Shown here one piece after another: positions 35,636 to 44,421 of a stretch of 63,520 nucleotides of DNA. Made by a program: the position numbers and the translations under genes. This stretch comes from Deltaproteobacteria bacterium. GTDB taxonomy: Bacteria > Desulfobacterota > Deferrimicrobia > Deferrimicrobiales > Deferrimicrobiaceae. The DNA is taken from assembly GCA_020346465.1 (NCBI GenBank), contig CP070783.1, positions 771,332 through 834,851 on the forward strand, in the 5' to 3' direction. Positions within the stretch are counted from its first letter, which is position 1. The number at the start of each line of letters is the position of its first letter. The notes below the pieces were generated by a model. The model did no database searches. It was given only the letters and a program-made list of their open reading frames with translations, and had not been told where the DNA came from.

Positions 35636-36910
35636 ATGGCGGAGACCAGGACGACCACGACCGAAGAGATCGTTACCGGGATCTGCCGCGCGGCCCGGGA
35701 GGCCTCGGCGCGAATGGGGCGGGCAGGCACGGCCGAGAAGAACGCGGCCCTTGCCGCCATGGCCGGGGGACTGCGCGAACGCGCGGAGTGGCTCAAGGAG
35801 GAGAACCGGAGGGATCTCGAGGCGGCGGCGTCCAAGGGGCTCTCCGGGGCCATGCTCGACAGGCTCACCCTCACGGACGCACGGATCGAGCAGATGGCCG
35901 CGGGGATCGAGGAGGTCGTCGCCCTGCCCGATCCCGTCGGAGAGGTCGAGAAGATGTGGCGGCGGCCCAACGACCTCTGGGTGGGAAAGATGCGCATCCC
36001 GCTCGGCGTGATCGGGATCATCTACGAGTCGCGGCCGAACGTCACCGCCGACGCGGCCGCGCTCTGCATCAAGTCGGGCAACGCCGTCATCCTGCGGGGG
36101 GGCTCCGAGGCCATCTTCTCCAACACCGCGATCGCGCGGATCCTCCGCGACGCGATGCTCCATGCGGACCTTCCCGCGGACGCCGTGTCGGTGATCGAGC
36201 GGACGGACCGGGAGGCCATCGACCGGATGCTCGCCGCCGAGGAGTACATCGACCTCATCATCCCCCGCGGGGGAGAAGGGCTGATCCGGAGCGTGGCGGA
36301 GAAGTCCCGCATTCCCGTCATCAAGCACTACAAGGGGGTCTGCCACATCTACGTCGACGAGGGCGCGGACACGGGGCAGGCGGTCGCGATCTGCGTCAAC
36401 GCAAAGGTCCAGCGGCCCGGGGTGTGCAACGCGATGGAGACGCTCCTGGTGCACGAGAAGGCCGCCGGGGAGTTCCTTCCCGCCGTCTCGGCGCCGCTCC
36501 GGGAAAAGGGGGTTGAGCTCCGCGGCTGCCCGCGGACCCTGTCCCTCGTGCCCTGGGCGAAGCCGGCCTCCGCGGAGGACTGGGGGACCGAGTACCTCGA
36601 CCTGATCCTCGCGGTCCGGGTGGTCCCCTCGATGGACGAGGCGATTTTGCACATCCGCCGGCACGGATCGCTGCACACGGAGGCGATCCTCACGAAGGAC
36701 CACGCCCGGGCCATGCGGTTCCTGCGCGACGTGGACTCCTCCCTCGTCCTCGTCAACGCATCCACCCGGTTCAACGACGGGTTCCAGCTGGGGCTCGGGG
36801 CGGAGATCGGGATCAGCACCACGAAGATCCACGCGTTCGGTCCGATGGGGCTGACCGAACTCACGACGACGAAGTTCATCGCCTTCGGGGACGGCCAGGT
36901 CCGGACGTAA
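35636..36910 (+). CDS. proA: Glutamate-5-semialdehyde dehydrogenase
   Basis: This 424-residue NADPH-dependent enzyme reduces glutamyl-5-phosphate, the second step of proline synthesis. The N-terminal aldehyde dehydrogenase fold includes [17 protein letters not shown] and [14 protein letters not shown]. The catalytic Cys lies in [10 protein letters not shown], and the C-terminal strand [14 protein letters not shown] is characteristic. It starts directly on the proB stop and ends directly on the TTG start of nadD. Confidence 0.98.
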   Translation: MAETRTTTTEEIVTGICRAAREASARMGRAGTAEKNAALAAMAGGLRERAEWLKEENRRDLEAAASKGLSGAMLDRLTLTDARIEQMAAGIEEVVALPDPVGEVEKMWRRPNDLWVGKMRIPLGVIGIIYESRPNVTADAAALCIKSGNAVILRGGSEAIFSNTAIARILRDAMLHADLPADAVSVIERTDREAIDRMLAAEEYIDLIIPRGGEGLIRSVAEKSRIPVIKHYKGVCHIYVDEGADTGQAVAICVNAKVQRPGVCNAMETLLVHEKAAGEFLPAVSAPLREKGVELRGCPRTLSLVPWAKPASAEDWGTEYLDLILAVRVVPSMDEAILHIRRHGSLHTEAILTKDHARAMRFLRDVDSSLVLVNASTRFNDGFQLGLGAEIGISTTKIHAFGPMGLTELTTTKFIAFGDGQVRT

Positions 36911-37594
36911 TTGGGGGCGAACCGACCATCGGCGGCCCTGTTCGGCGGGACGTTCGACCCGTTCCACAACGGCCATCTGCGCATGGCGATCGAGGTTAGG
37001 GAGGCGCTCTCCCTTCCCCGGGTCGTGCTCCTTCCCGCCCACTACCCGCCCCACAAGCCCCGTCAGCCGGTCTCCGAGGCCAGGCACCGCCTCGCCATGG
37101 CGTCCGCCGCCGTCGCGCGGCTCCCGGGGATCACGGTCTCCGACCGGGAGATCCGCCAGGAGGGCCTCTCCTACTCCCTGACGACGGTGCGGGACTTTCA
37201 CCGGGCGGAGCCCGGGGTCGACTGGATCTTCGTGATGGGGGCGGATTCCTTCGGGGAGATCTCCACCTGGCACCGGTACGAGGAGCTCCTCGCCGCGTGC
37301 GACATCGTCCTCCTCCCGCGGCACGGGACCCCCCGCAAGCCTGCGCCCCCCTTGGGGTTGCGTATTGAAAAAGAGGAACCCCATTGCTATAGTTGGAAGG
37401 GAGAAAGCTACCGCCTCCCGGGAGGGCGAAGGCTGCTCTGCCCCGCCCTGCCGATCCTGGACATCTCCTCCCGCTCCATCCGGGAGAAGGTCCGGAACGG
37501 GAAGAGCATCCGGGGGCTTGTCCCGCCGGAGGTGGAGGAATACATCGCCGAGCACGGCCTGTACCTCGGCGCCGGGGAGGAAGGACGACCATAA
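36911..37594 (+). CDS. nadD: Nicotinate-nucleotide adenylyltransferase
   Basis: This 227-residue enzyme forms deamido-NAD. It has the nucleotidyltransferase motif FGGTFDPFHNGHL near residue 10, VLLPAHYPPHKP and the closing ISSRSIREKVRNGKSI. The start is a TTG that begins immediately after the proA stop (TAATTG), the same junction as recA/pilT. It ends in TAA that overlaps the proposed AUA start of rsfS. Confidence 0.95.
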   Translation: MGANRPSAALFGGTFDPFHNGHLRMAIEVREALSLPRVVLLPAHYPPHKPRQPVSEARHRLAMASAAVARLPGITVSDREIRQEGLSYSLTTVRDFHRAEPGVDWIFVMGADSFGEISTWHRYEELLAACDIVLLPRHGTPRKPAPPLGLRIEKEEPHCYSWKGESYRLPGGRRLLCPALPILDISSRSIREKVRNGKSIRGLVPPEVEEYIAEHGLYLGAGEEGRP

Positions 37595-37941
37595 CCACGC
37601 GGGATACGCTGATCCAGTGCGCGAAGCTGGCGCAGGAGAAGAAAGCCGCCGGGATCCGCGCCCTGGACGTCCGGGAGAACGCCACCTTCACCGACTACTT
37701 TCTCCTCTGTTCGGGAACGTCCGACCGGCAGGTCACCGCCGTCGCCAGCCACATCGAGGAATCGCTCAAGAAGAAGGGTGTGTATCCGATGGGGGTGGAG
37801 GGGATCCGCGAGGGGCGGTGGGTCTTGATCGACTATAGCGATTTCGTGGTGCACATCTTCCTGGACAGCGTCCGGGATTTCTACCAGTTCGACCGGTTGT
37901 GGGGATCCTCGCCGGAAATTCCCATCCCCGCAGACCGATAG
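37591..37941 (+). CDS. rsfS: Ribosomal silencing factor RsfS, apparent AUA start
   Basis: This 116-residue protein matches RsfS/Iojap (DVRENATFTDYFLLCSGTSDRQVTAVA, GVEGIREGRWVLIDYSDFVVHIF). RsfS binds L14 and prevents the ribosomal subunits from joining. No ATG, GTG or TTG is in frame near the expected start; the nearest upstream is an ATG 198 bases away, deep in nadD. The codon at the right place is ATA (37591-37593), with GGAGGAAGG just upstream, and it overlaps the nadD stop as ATAA where ATGA would be normal. I therefore call an AUA start. Confidence 0.88.
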   Translation: MTTRDTLIQCAKLAQEKKAAGIRALDVRENATFTDYFLLCSGTSDRQVTAVASHIEESLKKKGVYPMGVEGIREGRWVLIDYSDFVVHIFLDSVRDFYQFDRLWGSSPEIPIPADR

Positions 37942-37962
37942 AGTCCCGGAGGCCCCCTACCC

Positions 37963-39294
37963 ATGGCGGTTCGACTGCTCTTCCTCCTCTTCGTCGTCAT
38001 CCTGGTCGCCTTTTCGTACATCTCGCTCCTGAACGGACAGCACATCCAGTTCTTCTACTCCGGGAGCGGGCAGGTGGAGGTCACGGTCAGCGAGCTCGCC
38101 ATCCTGGCCTTTTCCCTGGGCGCGGCGATGGTGATCCTCGGCACGATGGTCAAGGACGTGACCCAGGCGTCGAAACACTGGAAGGAGAGCCGGGAGAAGC
38201 AGCGGCGGGACGCCGCCCGGGCCCGGGTCGCCAAGGCGTCCGGCCTCTTCCAGCGGGGGATCCTCGACGAGGCGGCGGCGGAGGTGCAGAAGAGCCTCTC
38301 CGTCAACGCCGAGGACCGGGAGGCGCTCGACCTCCTGGCCAACGTGGAGTCCGAGCGGAAGAACTACCTGGAGGCCGTCAAGGCCCTGACCCGCGTGAAG
38401 CAGATCGACCCCTCGGACATCACCGTCTACTTCCGCCTCGCGGAGCTGTCCCGGAAGATGAACGACCTGGAGAACGCGCTGTCGCTTCTCCGGACGATCG
38501 AAACCTCCGAGGGGGAGAACCTGCGCGCCTGGGAAGGGATCCGGGACATCCACATCCTTCGGGAAGAGATGGTGGCCGCCTACGCCATGCAGAAGAAGAT
38601 CCTCAAGCTCAAGGGGAAAACCGCATCCGAGGGGGACAAGGCCCTGTTCGACGCCCTCCGGTACGAGAAGGCGGTCCGGCGCATGGCGGAGGGAAAGACC
38701 GACGACGCGGAGCGGCGCCTCCGGGAGCTCATCAAGGACCAGCCGCTCTTCACGGCGGCCTACCCCGCCCTCGCCGGGCACCTCCGGGAACGGGGAAACC
38801 TGGAGGAGGCGACGGAGACGCTGCTTGCGGGGTACCGGGCGACCCGCAACGCCGTCCTCCTGATCCGGCTCGAGGATCTGGGGGTGGAGACGGAAAGGCC
38901 GGAGGCGGTGATCGCGGTGTACCAAGACCTGCTCCGGGAGTTCCCCTCCTCCTACGACGTCAATCTCTTCCTGGGGAAGTTCTACCTGAGGCTGGAGATG
39001 AACGACGAGGCGCTGGAACAGTTGTTGAAGGCGGAGCATCTGGACCCGGAGTGCGAATCCGTGAACGTCCTGCTCGCCGAGGCGCTCCGGCGGAGAGGCC
39101 GGTATGAGACCGCCTGCCATCACTACCAGCGCGCGTTCGGATACAAGCGGCGGTACCTCATCCCGTTCCGCTGCACCGGATGCGGACAGACGACCATCAA
39201 GTGGGCCCCCCGCTGCTCCTCCTGCGGGGTCTGGAACGAATACGCCATCTTCCACGGCCACCCGGAACACGCCATCCCCGCCACCGCCCGGTGA
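37963..39294 (+). CDS. LapB-like TPR protein fused to a LapA-like membrane domain
   Basis: This 443-residue protein begins with two hydrophobic helices (residues about 4-22 and 44-64) around NGQHIQFFYSGSGQ, resembling LapA (DUF1049). A basic helix and about eight TPRs follow (DEAAAEVQKSLSVNAEDREALDLLANVE and others). It ends in a rubredoxin-like metal site with CTGCG and CSSCG. LapB (YciM) uses TPRs plus such a metal domain to control LpxC levels and LPS assembly; LapA and LapB are separate genes in E. coli. The gene therefore looks like a LapA-LapB fusion. It starts 21 bases after rsfS. Confidence 0.85.
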   Translation: MAVRLLFLLFVVILVAFSYISLLNGQHIQFFYSGSGQVEVTVSELAILAFSLGAAMVILGTMVKDVTQASKHWKESREKQRRDAARARVAKASGLFQRGILDEAAAEVQKSLSVNAEDREALDLLANVESERKNYLEAVKALTRVKQIDPSDITVYFRLAELSRKMNDLENALSLLRTIETSEGENLRAWEGIRDIHILREEMVAAYAMQKKILKLKGKTASEGDKALFDALRYEKAVRRMAEGKTDDAERRLRELIKDQPLFTAAYPALAGHLRERGNLEEATETLLAGYRATRNAVLLIRLEDLGVETERPEAVIAVYQDLLREFPSSYDVNLFLGKFYLRLEMNDEALEQLLKAEHLDPECESVNVLLAEALRRRGRYETACHHYQRAFGYKRRYLIPFRCTGCGQTTIKWAPRCSSCGVWNEYAIFHGHPEHAIPATAR

Positions 39295-39994
39295 TCCCCG
39301 CGGCGCGGGGAGGCGCCTCCGCGCCGCCCTTGCGACCGCAACCCGGGCGCTTTCCGCCGAGATCGCCCTCCTTCGGACGCTGCTCCCCCCCGCGACGCCC
39401 GACCTCTCCCCCGGGGCGGTAGACACCTGGCCCGCCTGCCGGGAGGGACAGGGGATTTCCCCCTGTCCCCAGGACCGGCCGTTCGACCTCGCCCTGTCCC
39501 TGTTCGCCTACCGGGAGGAGGTGCGGGAAGGAATCCGGGCCGCCAAGTACGAGGGCAGGAGCGACGTGGCGCACATCCTCGCAAGGATGCTCTTCGAGGC
39601 GATCCGCGGGGCATGGGCCGACCGCTTCCCGGCCGGGTTCCGGCCGACGATCGTCCCCGTACCGATCCGTCCGGCGAAATATCTGCAAAGGGGGTACAAC
39701 CTCCCCGCACTGGTGGCCCTCCCCCTCGGCCGTCTTGCCGGATGGCCCTGCGACCCTCTCCTCCTGCGGAGGACGGGGGAACTCCGGCCCCAGGCGGGTT
39801 CCCCTCTCCCCGACCGGGAGGAAAATATCCGGGGTGCGTTCGCCGCCCGGCCCGGGGCGCGGGTCCCTCCCGACATCCTCCTCGTCGACGACGTATATAC
39901 CTCGGGGGCGACCGTCGGCGCGTGCGCCCGCACCTTGAAAAACGCCGGGGCGGAGCATATAGTGGTCCTGACGGTGGCGCGCGCCATTCTTTGA
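39291..39994 (+). CDS. comF: ComF-like phosphoribosyltransferase with a disrupted start
   Basis: The phosphoribosyltransferase core is clear: IRAAKYEGR, PTIVPVPIRPAKYLQRGYN and the PRPP loop ILLVDDVYTSGAT. ComF takes part in DNA uptake. The coding frame is open from 39293, but no ATG, GTG or TTG precedes the core except inside the LapB-like gene. A GTG at 39291 overlaps that gene's stop as GTGA but is in another frame; one extra base in the CCCC run at 39296-39299 would join them. The N-terminal zinc-binding cysteines of most ComF proteins are missing (only LLPPATP remains). Boundaries assume the frameshift. Confidence 0.75.
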
Positions 39995-40041
39995 GTCACC
40001 CGACGCCCATCCCGCCCCAGGCAACCAGTAAGGGAGACCGC

Positions 40042-40845
40042 ATGAGACCGCCCTTTCGGGCCGCCGCCCTTCAGGTCCCCGTCGAGATGGGAAACGTCGA
40101 AGCGAACGTCTCCCGGGCCTTCGCCCTCCTCCGCGATGCCGTATCAGGGGGGGCGGCCCTGTGCGTCCTCCCGGAGATGTGGAGCACGGGCTTCTCCTAC
40201 GGCAACCTGCGGACGCTGTGCGGGACCACCCCCGATCTCCTGGTCGATCTGCGCCGCTTCGCGGCCGACCGGCGCGTCGTGATCGCCGGCTCGCTTCCCG
40301 AGCGGTCCGGAAGGTTTGTGTACAACACGCTCTACGTCATCGACTCGACGGGGGCGGTCGCGGGGGAGTACCGGAAAGCGCACCTGTTCTCCCCCTCCGG
40401 GGAGCACCTCCACTTCCGGCGGGGGACGGCCGCCCTGACCGTCAAGACCTCCGTGGGGATGATCGGCCCCCAGATCTGCTACGACATCCGGTTCCCCGAG
40501 CTGTCCCGGAAATACGTTTCCGAAGGGGCGACCCTGTTCTGCGTGCCCGCGCAATGGCCGGCCGCCCGGAAGGCCCACTGGGACCTGCTCACCGTGGCGC
40601 GCGCCGTGGAGAACCAGCTCTTCGTGGTGGCGGCCAACGCGGTCGGGAGGTCGGGCGATTTCACCTACGCCGGGGGGTCGGTCATCGCCTCCCCGTGGGG
40701 AGAGCGGCTCGCCCAGGGAGGGGAGGACGAAGGCATCGTGTCCGCGAAGATCGACCCGGCCCTGGTCGACGAGGCAAGAAGGAGGATCCCGTGCGCAAAG
40801 GACCGGAACGTCCGCGCCTACCGGAAGACCCGGCCAAAAAGATAA
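40042..40845 (+). CDS. Carbon-nitrogen hydrolase (nitrilase superfamily, omega-amidase-like)
   Basis: This 267-residue cytoplasmic hydrolase has the catalytic Glu-Lys-Cys set in VLPEMW, YRKAHLFSP and GPQICYDIRFPEL, with a second conserved Glu after the cysteine. The pattern resembles omega-amidase (YafV/Nit2-like) enzymes that act on alpha-ketoglutaramate or on small amides. The ATG at 40042 follows AGGGAGA. The coding end overlaps the start of the following adenylyltransferase by 55 bases. Confidence 0.9.
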   Translation: MRPPFRAAALQVPVEMGNVEANVSRAFALLRDAVSGGAALCVLPEMWSTGFSYGNLRTLCGTTPDLLVDLRRFAADRRVVIAGSLPERSGRFVYNTLYVIDSTGAVAGEYRKAHLFSPSGEHLHFRRGTAALTVKTSVGMIGPQICYDIRFPELSRKYVSEGATLFCVPAQWPAARKAHWDLLTVARAVENQLFVVAANAVGRSGDFTYAGGSVIASPWGERLAQGGEDEGIVSAKIDPALVDEARRRIPCAKDRNVRAYRKTRPKR

Positions 40846-41306
40846 TCCCCCGCAAGGCGGTCCGCGCCGCCCTCGCCCGATGGCGCCGGCAGGGAAAGAC
40901 GATCGTCTTCACCAACGGGTGCTTCGACATCCTGCACGCCGGGCACGCGCGGTACCTGCGGGAGGCGGCCGCTCTCGGCGACGTTCTCGTGGTGGGCGTG
41001 AACGGCGACGCGTCCGTGCGGCGCCTGAAAGGGGAAGGACGCCCCGTCCAGCCCGCCCGGGACCGCGCCTACCTTCTGGCGTCGCTCGCCTGCGTCTCCC
41101 GCGTCGTCGTCTTCTCCGAGGACACCCCGGCGGCCCTGATCGAGCAGGTGGTCCCGCACGTGCTCGTCAAGGGGGAGGACTGGAAGGGAAAAGAGATCGT
41201 CGGTTCCGGGTTCGTCCTGTCCCGCGGCGGGACCGTGCGGACGATCCGGCTCCTCCCCGGACGGTCCACCACGTCCATCCTCCGCCGCGCGCGGGCGCAT
41301 TCCTGA
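40791..41306 (+). CDS. rfaE2: D-glycero-beta-D-manno-heptose 1-phosphate adenylyltransferase
   Basis: This 171-residue protein corresponds to the C-terminal half of HldE and makes ADP-heptose precursors for the LPS inner core. It has the nucleotidyltransferase motif FTNGCFDILHAGHARYL, VVGVNGDASVRRLKG and HVLVKGEDW, ending with STTSILRR. The GTG at 40791 was chosen for its strong AGGAGG five bases before it, although it overlaps the nitrilase. The kinase half (HldE N-terminal domain) is not in the window. Confidence 0.92.
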   Translation: MRKGPERPRLPEDPAKKIIPRKAVRAALARWRRQGKTIVFTNGCFDILHAGHARYLREAAALGDVLVVGVNGDASVRRLKGEGRPVQPARDRAYLLASLACVSRVVVFSEDTPAALIEQVVPHVLVKGEDWKGKEIVGSGFVLSRGGTVRTIRLLPGRSTTSILRRARAHS

Positions 41307-41349
41307 ATTCGGCGACGCGCTGCAGTGAGGGGGGATCCGGGCCCGCGCG

Positions 41350-42510
41350 TCAGCGGCGGGCGGAGGCGATCTTCCTGAGCGCGGCGAGAAATCCGGAGAT
41401 CTCCCTGCGCGTGCTGAACGGCCCCGGGCTCACGCGCACCGTCCCCTCCGGGAACGTGCCGAGCGTCCGGTGGGAGTTGGGAGAGCAGTGCAGCCCGGCC
41501 CGGACGAGAATCCCGAACGTCTTCTCGAGCCGCATCCCGACCACGCCGGGGTCCATCCCCTCCACCAGGAAGGAAACGAGCGAAACGCGCCGGGACGGAT
41601 CGCGGGGGCCGAAGACCGTCACGCCCGGGATCCGCTCCATCCCGGAAATCAGGTCGCCCAGCAGCTCCTCCTCCTTCCGGCGCACGGTCTCCACCCCCCT
41701 GCGCAGCAGCCAGGCGAGCGAAACGGCGAGTCCCGCGATCCCCACGCTGTTCTGGGTGCCGGACTCGAGGGCGTCCGGGAAGAAGTCGGGCTGGTGGTCC
41801 GACTCGGAGCGGCTGCCCGTCCCTCCCTCGATCAGCGGCACGAGCGGCACGCCTTCCCGGACGTAGAGAAACCCCGTCCCCTGCGGGCCCAGGAGGGCCT
41901 TGTGCCCCGTAGCCGCCAGCATATCCGCCGGGATGTCGGCGAGGGAGAAGGGGATCGATCCCGCGCTCTGGGCGGCGTCCACCAGGGTGAACGCCCCCGC
42001 CCTGCGGGCCGCGCGCGCGATCTTTGCGACGGGCTGGATGGCGCCGGTCACGTTCGACGCGTGGACGACGGCGACCAGCCGGGTGTTTTTCCGGATGGCG
42101 GCGGCGACCGCGCCCGCATCCACGACCCCGCCGGGGCCCGCGGGGACCACCGTCACGGAGACGCCCCCCTCCTCCATCCGCCGCAGCGGCCGCATCACCG
42201 AGTTGTGCTCCAGGGAGGTCGTCACCGCGTGATCGCCCGGACGCAGGATCCCCTTGATCGCCTGGTTGAGAGCCTCGGTGGCGTTCTCCGCGAACACGAA
42301 CCGCGAGCTGTCCCGCACGCCGAACAGCGCGGCCAGCCGTTCCCGGGCGACGAACAGGTCGCGGGCCGACCGGATGGAGAGGGCGTGTCCCGAGCGCCCC
42401 GGGTTCCCCGCGCGCCGGATCGCCCCGGCCACGGACTCCGCGACCCCTTTCGGTTTGGGCAAAGAGGTTGCCGCGTTGTCGAGGTAGACGAATGAACGCG
42501 GATCGGGCAG
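41350..42510 (-). CDS. Class V aminotransferase, cysteine desulfurase family, apparent CUG start
   Basis: This 386-residue PLP enzyme opens with FVYLDNAATSLPKPKG. It has the PLP-lysine in TGHKALLGPQGTGFLYVR and the sulfur-carrying Cys in VRAGLHCSP, a group II (SufS/CsdA-like) arrangement. The YLDNAATS motif is essential, so translation must start upstream of the TTG at 42462. In that frame no ATG, GTG or TTG exists before a stop. A CTG at 42510, with GGAG seven bases upstream, gives the normal N-terminus. It begins one base after the transglycosylase stop. Its nearness to DUF3343 suggests sulfur or selenium transfer. Confidence 0.88.
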   Translation of the reverse strand: MPDPRSFVYLDNAATSLPKPKGVAESVAGAIRRAGNPGRSGHALSIRSARDLFVARERLAALFGVRDSSRFVFAENATEALNQAIKGILRPGDHAVTTSLEHNSVMRPLRRMEEGGVSVTVVPAGPGGVVDAGAVAAAIRKNTRLVAVVHASNVTGAIQPVAKIARAARRAGAFTLVDAAQSAGSIPFSLADIPADMLAATGHKALLGPQGTGFLYVREGVPLVPLIEGGTGSRSESDHQPDFFPDALESGTQNSVGIAGLAVSLAWLLRRGVETVRRKEEELLGDLISGMERIPGVTVFGPRDPSRRVSLVSFLVEGMDPGVVGMRLEKTFGILVRAGLHCSPNSHRTLGTFPEGTVRVSPGPFSTRREISGFLAALRKIASARR

Positions 42511-42511
42511 A

Positions 42512-44317
42512 TTACGACTCCGTGGGGATCTGAAGGACGCGGCCGCTGCGCAGGGACTCCCGGGGATCGATGTTGTTCCGGTCGGCGAGCTGGTTCACCG
42601 TGACGCCGTGCCGCCTGGCGATCGACCAGAGCGTCTCCCCGGGGCGGACGACGTGGCGGGAACCGTTCCCGGAGCGCGAGACGCCGCCCGGGATCCGGAT
42701 GACGGAGCCGGCCCGGAGGGTGCCGGTGGTCTTCATCCGGTTCTCACGCGCCAGCGCCTGAATGCTCACGCCCGACCTTCTGGAAATCGTCCACAGGCTG
42801 TCGCCCTTCCGCACCCGGACCTTCTGCCCCCGCCGATACCCCTCGTCCCCCCGCATGTGCGCCATCCGGAGCCGGTCGGGAGACACCTTCGTTCCGGGGA
42901 CCGACTCCTCCCCGGAAAGGCCGGTCACCGGGATGATCAGCTTGGGGACCCGGCGGAGGGAGTCGCCCCGCAGCCCGTTCATCTCTTTCAGGGTCGAAAT
43001 CGGCGTGTTGTATTGATCCGCGAGGGAGGCAAGCGTTTCCTTCTTCTTCACCTTGTGTTCGAGGAAGGTGACCCTGGCTTCCGTCCGGATCTCCTCCATC
43101 CGTTCCGCGGCGACCGGCCCGAACCCCTTGGGAAGGCGGATTTCGACCATCTCCGCTTCGGGATGGGTGCAGAAGCGCCTGAGCTGCGGGTTCAATTCCT
43201 TCAGGGTCTCGACGGGGACCCCGATCAGGCTCCCCATCGCGGCAAGATCGGTTCCCCCGGGGACGGCCACCTTGTCGAACGCGATCGGCTCTTCGTACCG
43301 GACGTCCCCGAAGCCGTACTTCTCCGGATTCTTCGCGATCGTGAGCGCCGCGAGCATCTTGGGTACGTAATCCTTCGTCTCCCGGGAGAGGTACCGGTAG
43401 CGGGTGAGCGTTCCGAAATCGTCCGTCTTGTAGCGGGAAACGGCCCGCTGGATCTTGCCTTCGCCGCAGTTGTAGGCCGCCGCGGCAAGGGGCCACGAAT
43501 CGAACATGCCGTACAGGTCCTTCAGGTAGTTGGCCGCCGCGTGCGTCGATTTCTCGTAATCCCTGCGCTCGTCGACCCACCAGTTCACCTGGAGGCCGTA
43601 TCGTTTTCCGGTCCCCGGGATGAACTGCCAGGGGCCCGCCGCCCGCGCGACCGAATAGGCCTGCGGGGAGAACCCGCTTTCGATCAGGGCAAGATAGACG
43701 AGATCGCCCGGCATCCCGTACTTCGCCAGGATCTCGCGCATCATGTCCGAGTACTTTCCGGAACGGGCGAGCCAGACCTCGAAACGGTCCCGCGCGTTGG
43801 TCTGGAAATACCGGATGAACTTGTCGATCCGCCGCGTGAGGTTCGCGTAGCTGCCGTCGCTCCCCTTCTCGACTTCGTCCGGCGCGTTGGCGAAGAATTC
43901 CGCGTCCAGAACCACCACCGGTTCCGCTTCCTCTCCCGTTTCCATCGCGCCGGCGACGTCACTCGGCGCAAGAACAATGTCGGAGTCCTTCTCGTCCCGG
44001 AGGAACGCACGGAACGGCACCGTCCCGGCGGGCGGTTCCGGCCCCCGCAGGGAGGCGTTCGCGCCGGTCAGGATCGAAGAGAATACCGGCACGTCTCCCG
44101 GCGCGCGGGGCGCCACACCTTCCGTCCGATCAGGCGCAGGAGGCGGAACGGCCTTCAGAGGGACGAGGGAAAGGGCGGACCACGCCGGCACCGCCGGCGA
44201 CGGCTCCGTCAATGCCTGCGGGAACGCCGAGAAAAGAGGACTCTCCGAGGCGATCCCCCGGACAGGGGTTGTCAGGATGCTTCCGAAAAACGTCACTACC
44301 GCGAGAATGATTCCCAT
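42512..44317 (-). CDS. MltD-like lytic transglycosylase with LysM domains
   Basis: This 601-residue envelope enzyme cleaves peptidoglycan glycan strands. A signal peptide (residues about 2-20) is followed by a long low-complexity region. The SLT domain has catalytic Glu in LIESGFSPQAYS, then AAGPWQFIPGTGKRYGL and AAAAYNCGEGKIQRAV. Three LysM modules follow (HKVKKKETLASLADQY, VRVRKGDSLWTISRRSGV, HVVRPGETLWSIARRHGV). The ATG at 44317 was preferred because a promoter overlaps the earlier candidate starts. It is the middle gene between DUF3343 and the desulfurase. Confidence 0.92.
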   Translation of the reverse strand: MGIILAVVTFFGSILTTPVRGIASESPLFSAFPQALTEPSPAVPAWSALSLVPLKAVPPPAPDRTEGVAPRAPGDVPVFSSILTGANASLRGPEPPAGTVPFRAFLRDEKDSDIVLAPSDVAGAMETGEEAEPVVVLDAEFFANAPDEVEKGSDGSYANLTRRIDKFIRYFQTNARDRFEVWLARSGKYSDMMREILAKYGMPGDLVYLALIESGFSPQAYSVARAAGPWQFIPGTGKRYGLQVNWWVDERRDYEKSTHAAANYLKDLYGMFDSWPLAAAAYNCGEGKIQRAVSRYKTDDFGTLTRYRYLSRETKDYVPKMLAALTIAKNPEKYGFGDVRYEEPIAFDKVAVPGGTDLAAMGSLIGVPVETLKELNPQLRRFCTHPEAEMVEIRLPKGFGPVAAERMEEIRTEARVTFLEHKVKKKETLASLADQYNTPISTLKEMNGLRGDSLRRVPKLIIPVTGLSGEESVPGTKVSPDRLRMAHMRGDEGYRRGQKVRVRKGDSLWTISRRSGVSIQALARENRMKTTGTLRAGSVIRIPGGVSRSGNGSRHVVRPGETLWSIARRHGVTVNQLADRNNIDPRESLRSGRVLQIPTES

Positions 44318-44348
44318 CTGTTTCCGGCCCACATCCCCCCCGGCAGAC

Positions 44349-44377
44349 AAAATATAAGTGCCCATTCTATTTGGCAA
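44349..44377 (-). promoter_or_regulatory. Promoter of the transglycosylase-desulfurase pair
   Basis: TTGCCA (44372-44377) and TATTTT (44349-44354) are 17 bases apart on the minus strand. Transcription would start near 44342, after the upstream in-frame ATGs and ahead of the chosen start at 44317. Confidence 0.5.
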
Positions 44378-44421
44378 ATCCCTGCATGTCAATCACGATC
44401 TCTCCCTGGAGCAGCAGTGCA

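Noticed and set aside
34277-37555. A long minus-strand open frame opposite proB, proA and nadD
   Set aside because: It is antisense to three confidently identified enzymes, its composition is abnormal and no family motif was seen.
37393-37590. ATG at 37393 as the start of rsfS
   Set aside because: It would add 66 arginine- and proline-rich residues that are the nadD sequence in another frame.
39104-39290. ATG at 39104 as the start of comF
   Set aside because: It would overlap the LapB-like gene by about 190 bases and add about 60 Pro/Ser/Arg-rich residues with no ComF similarity.
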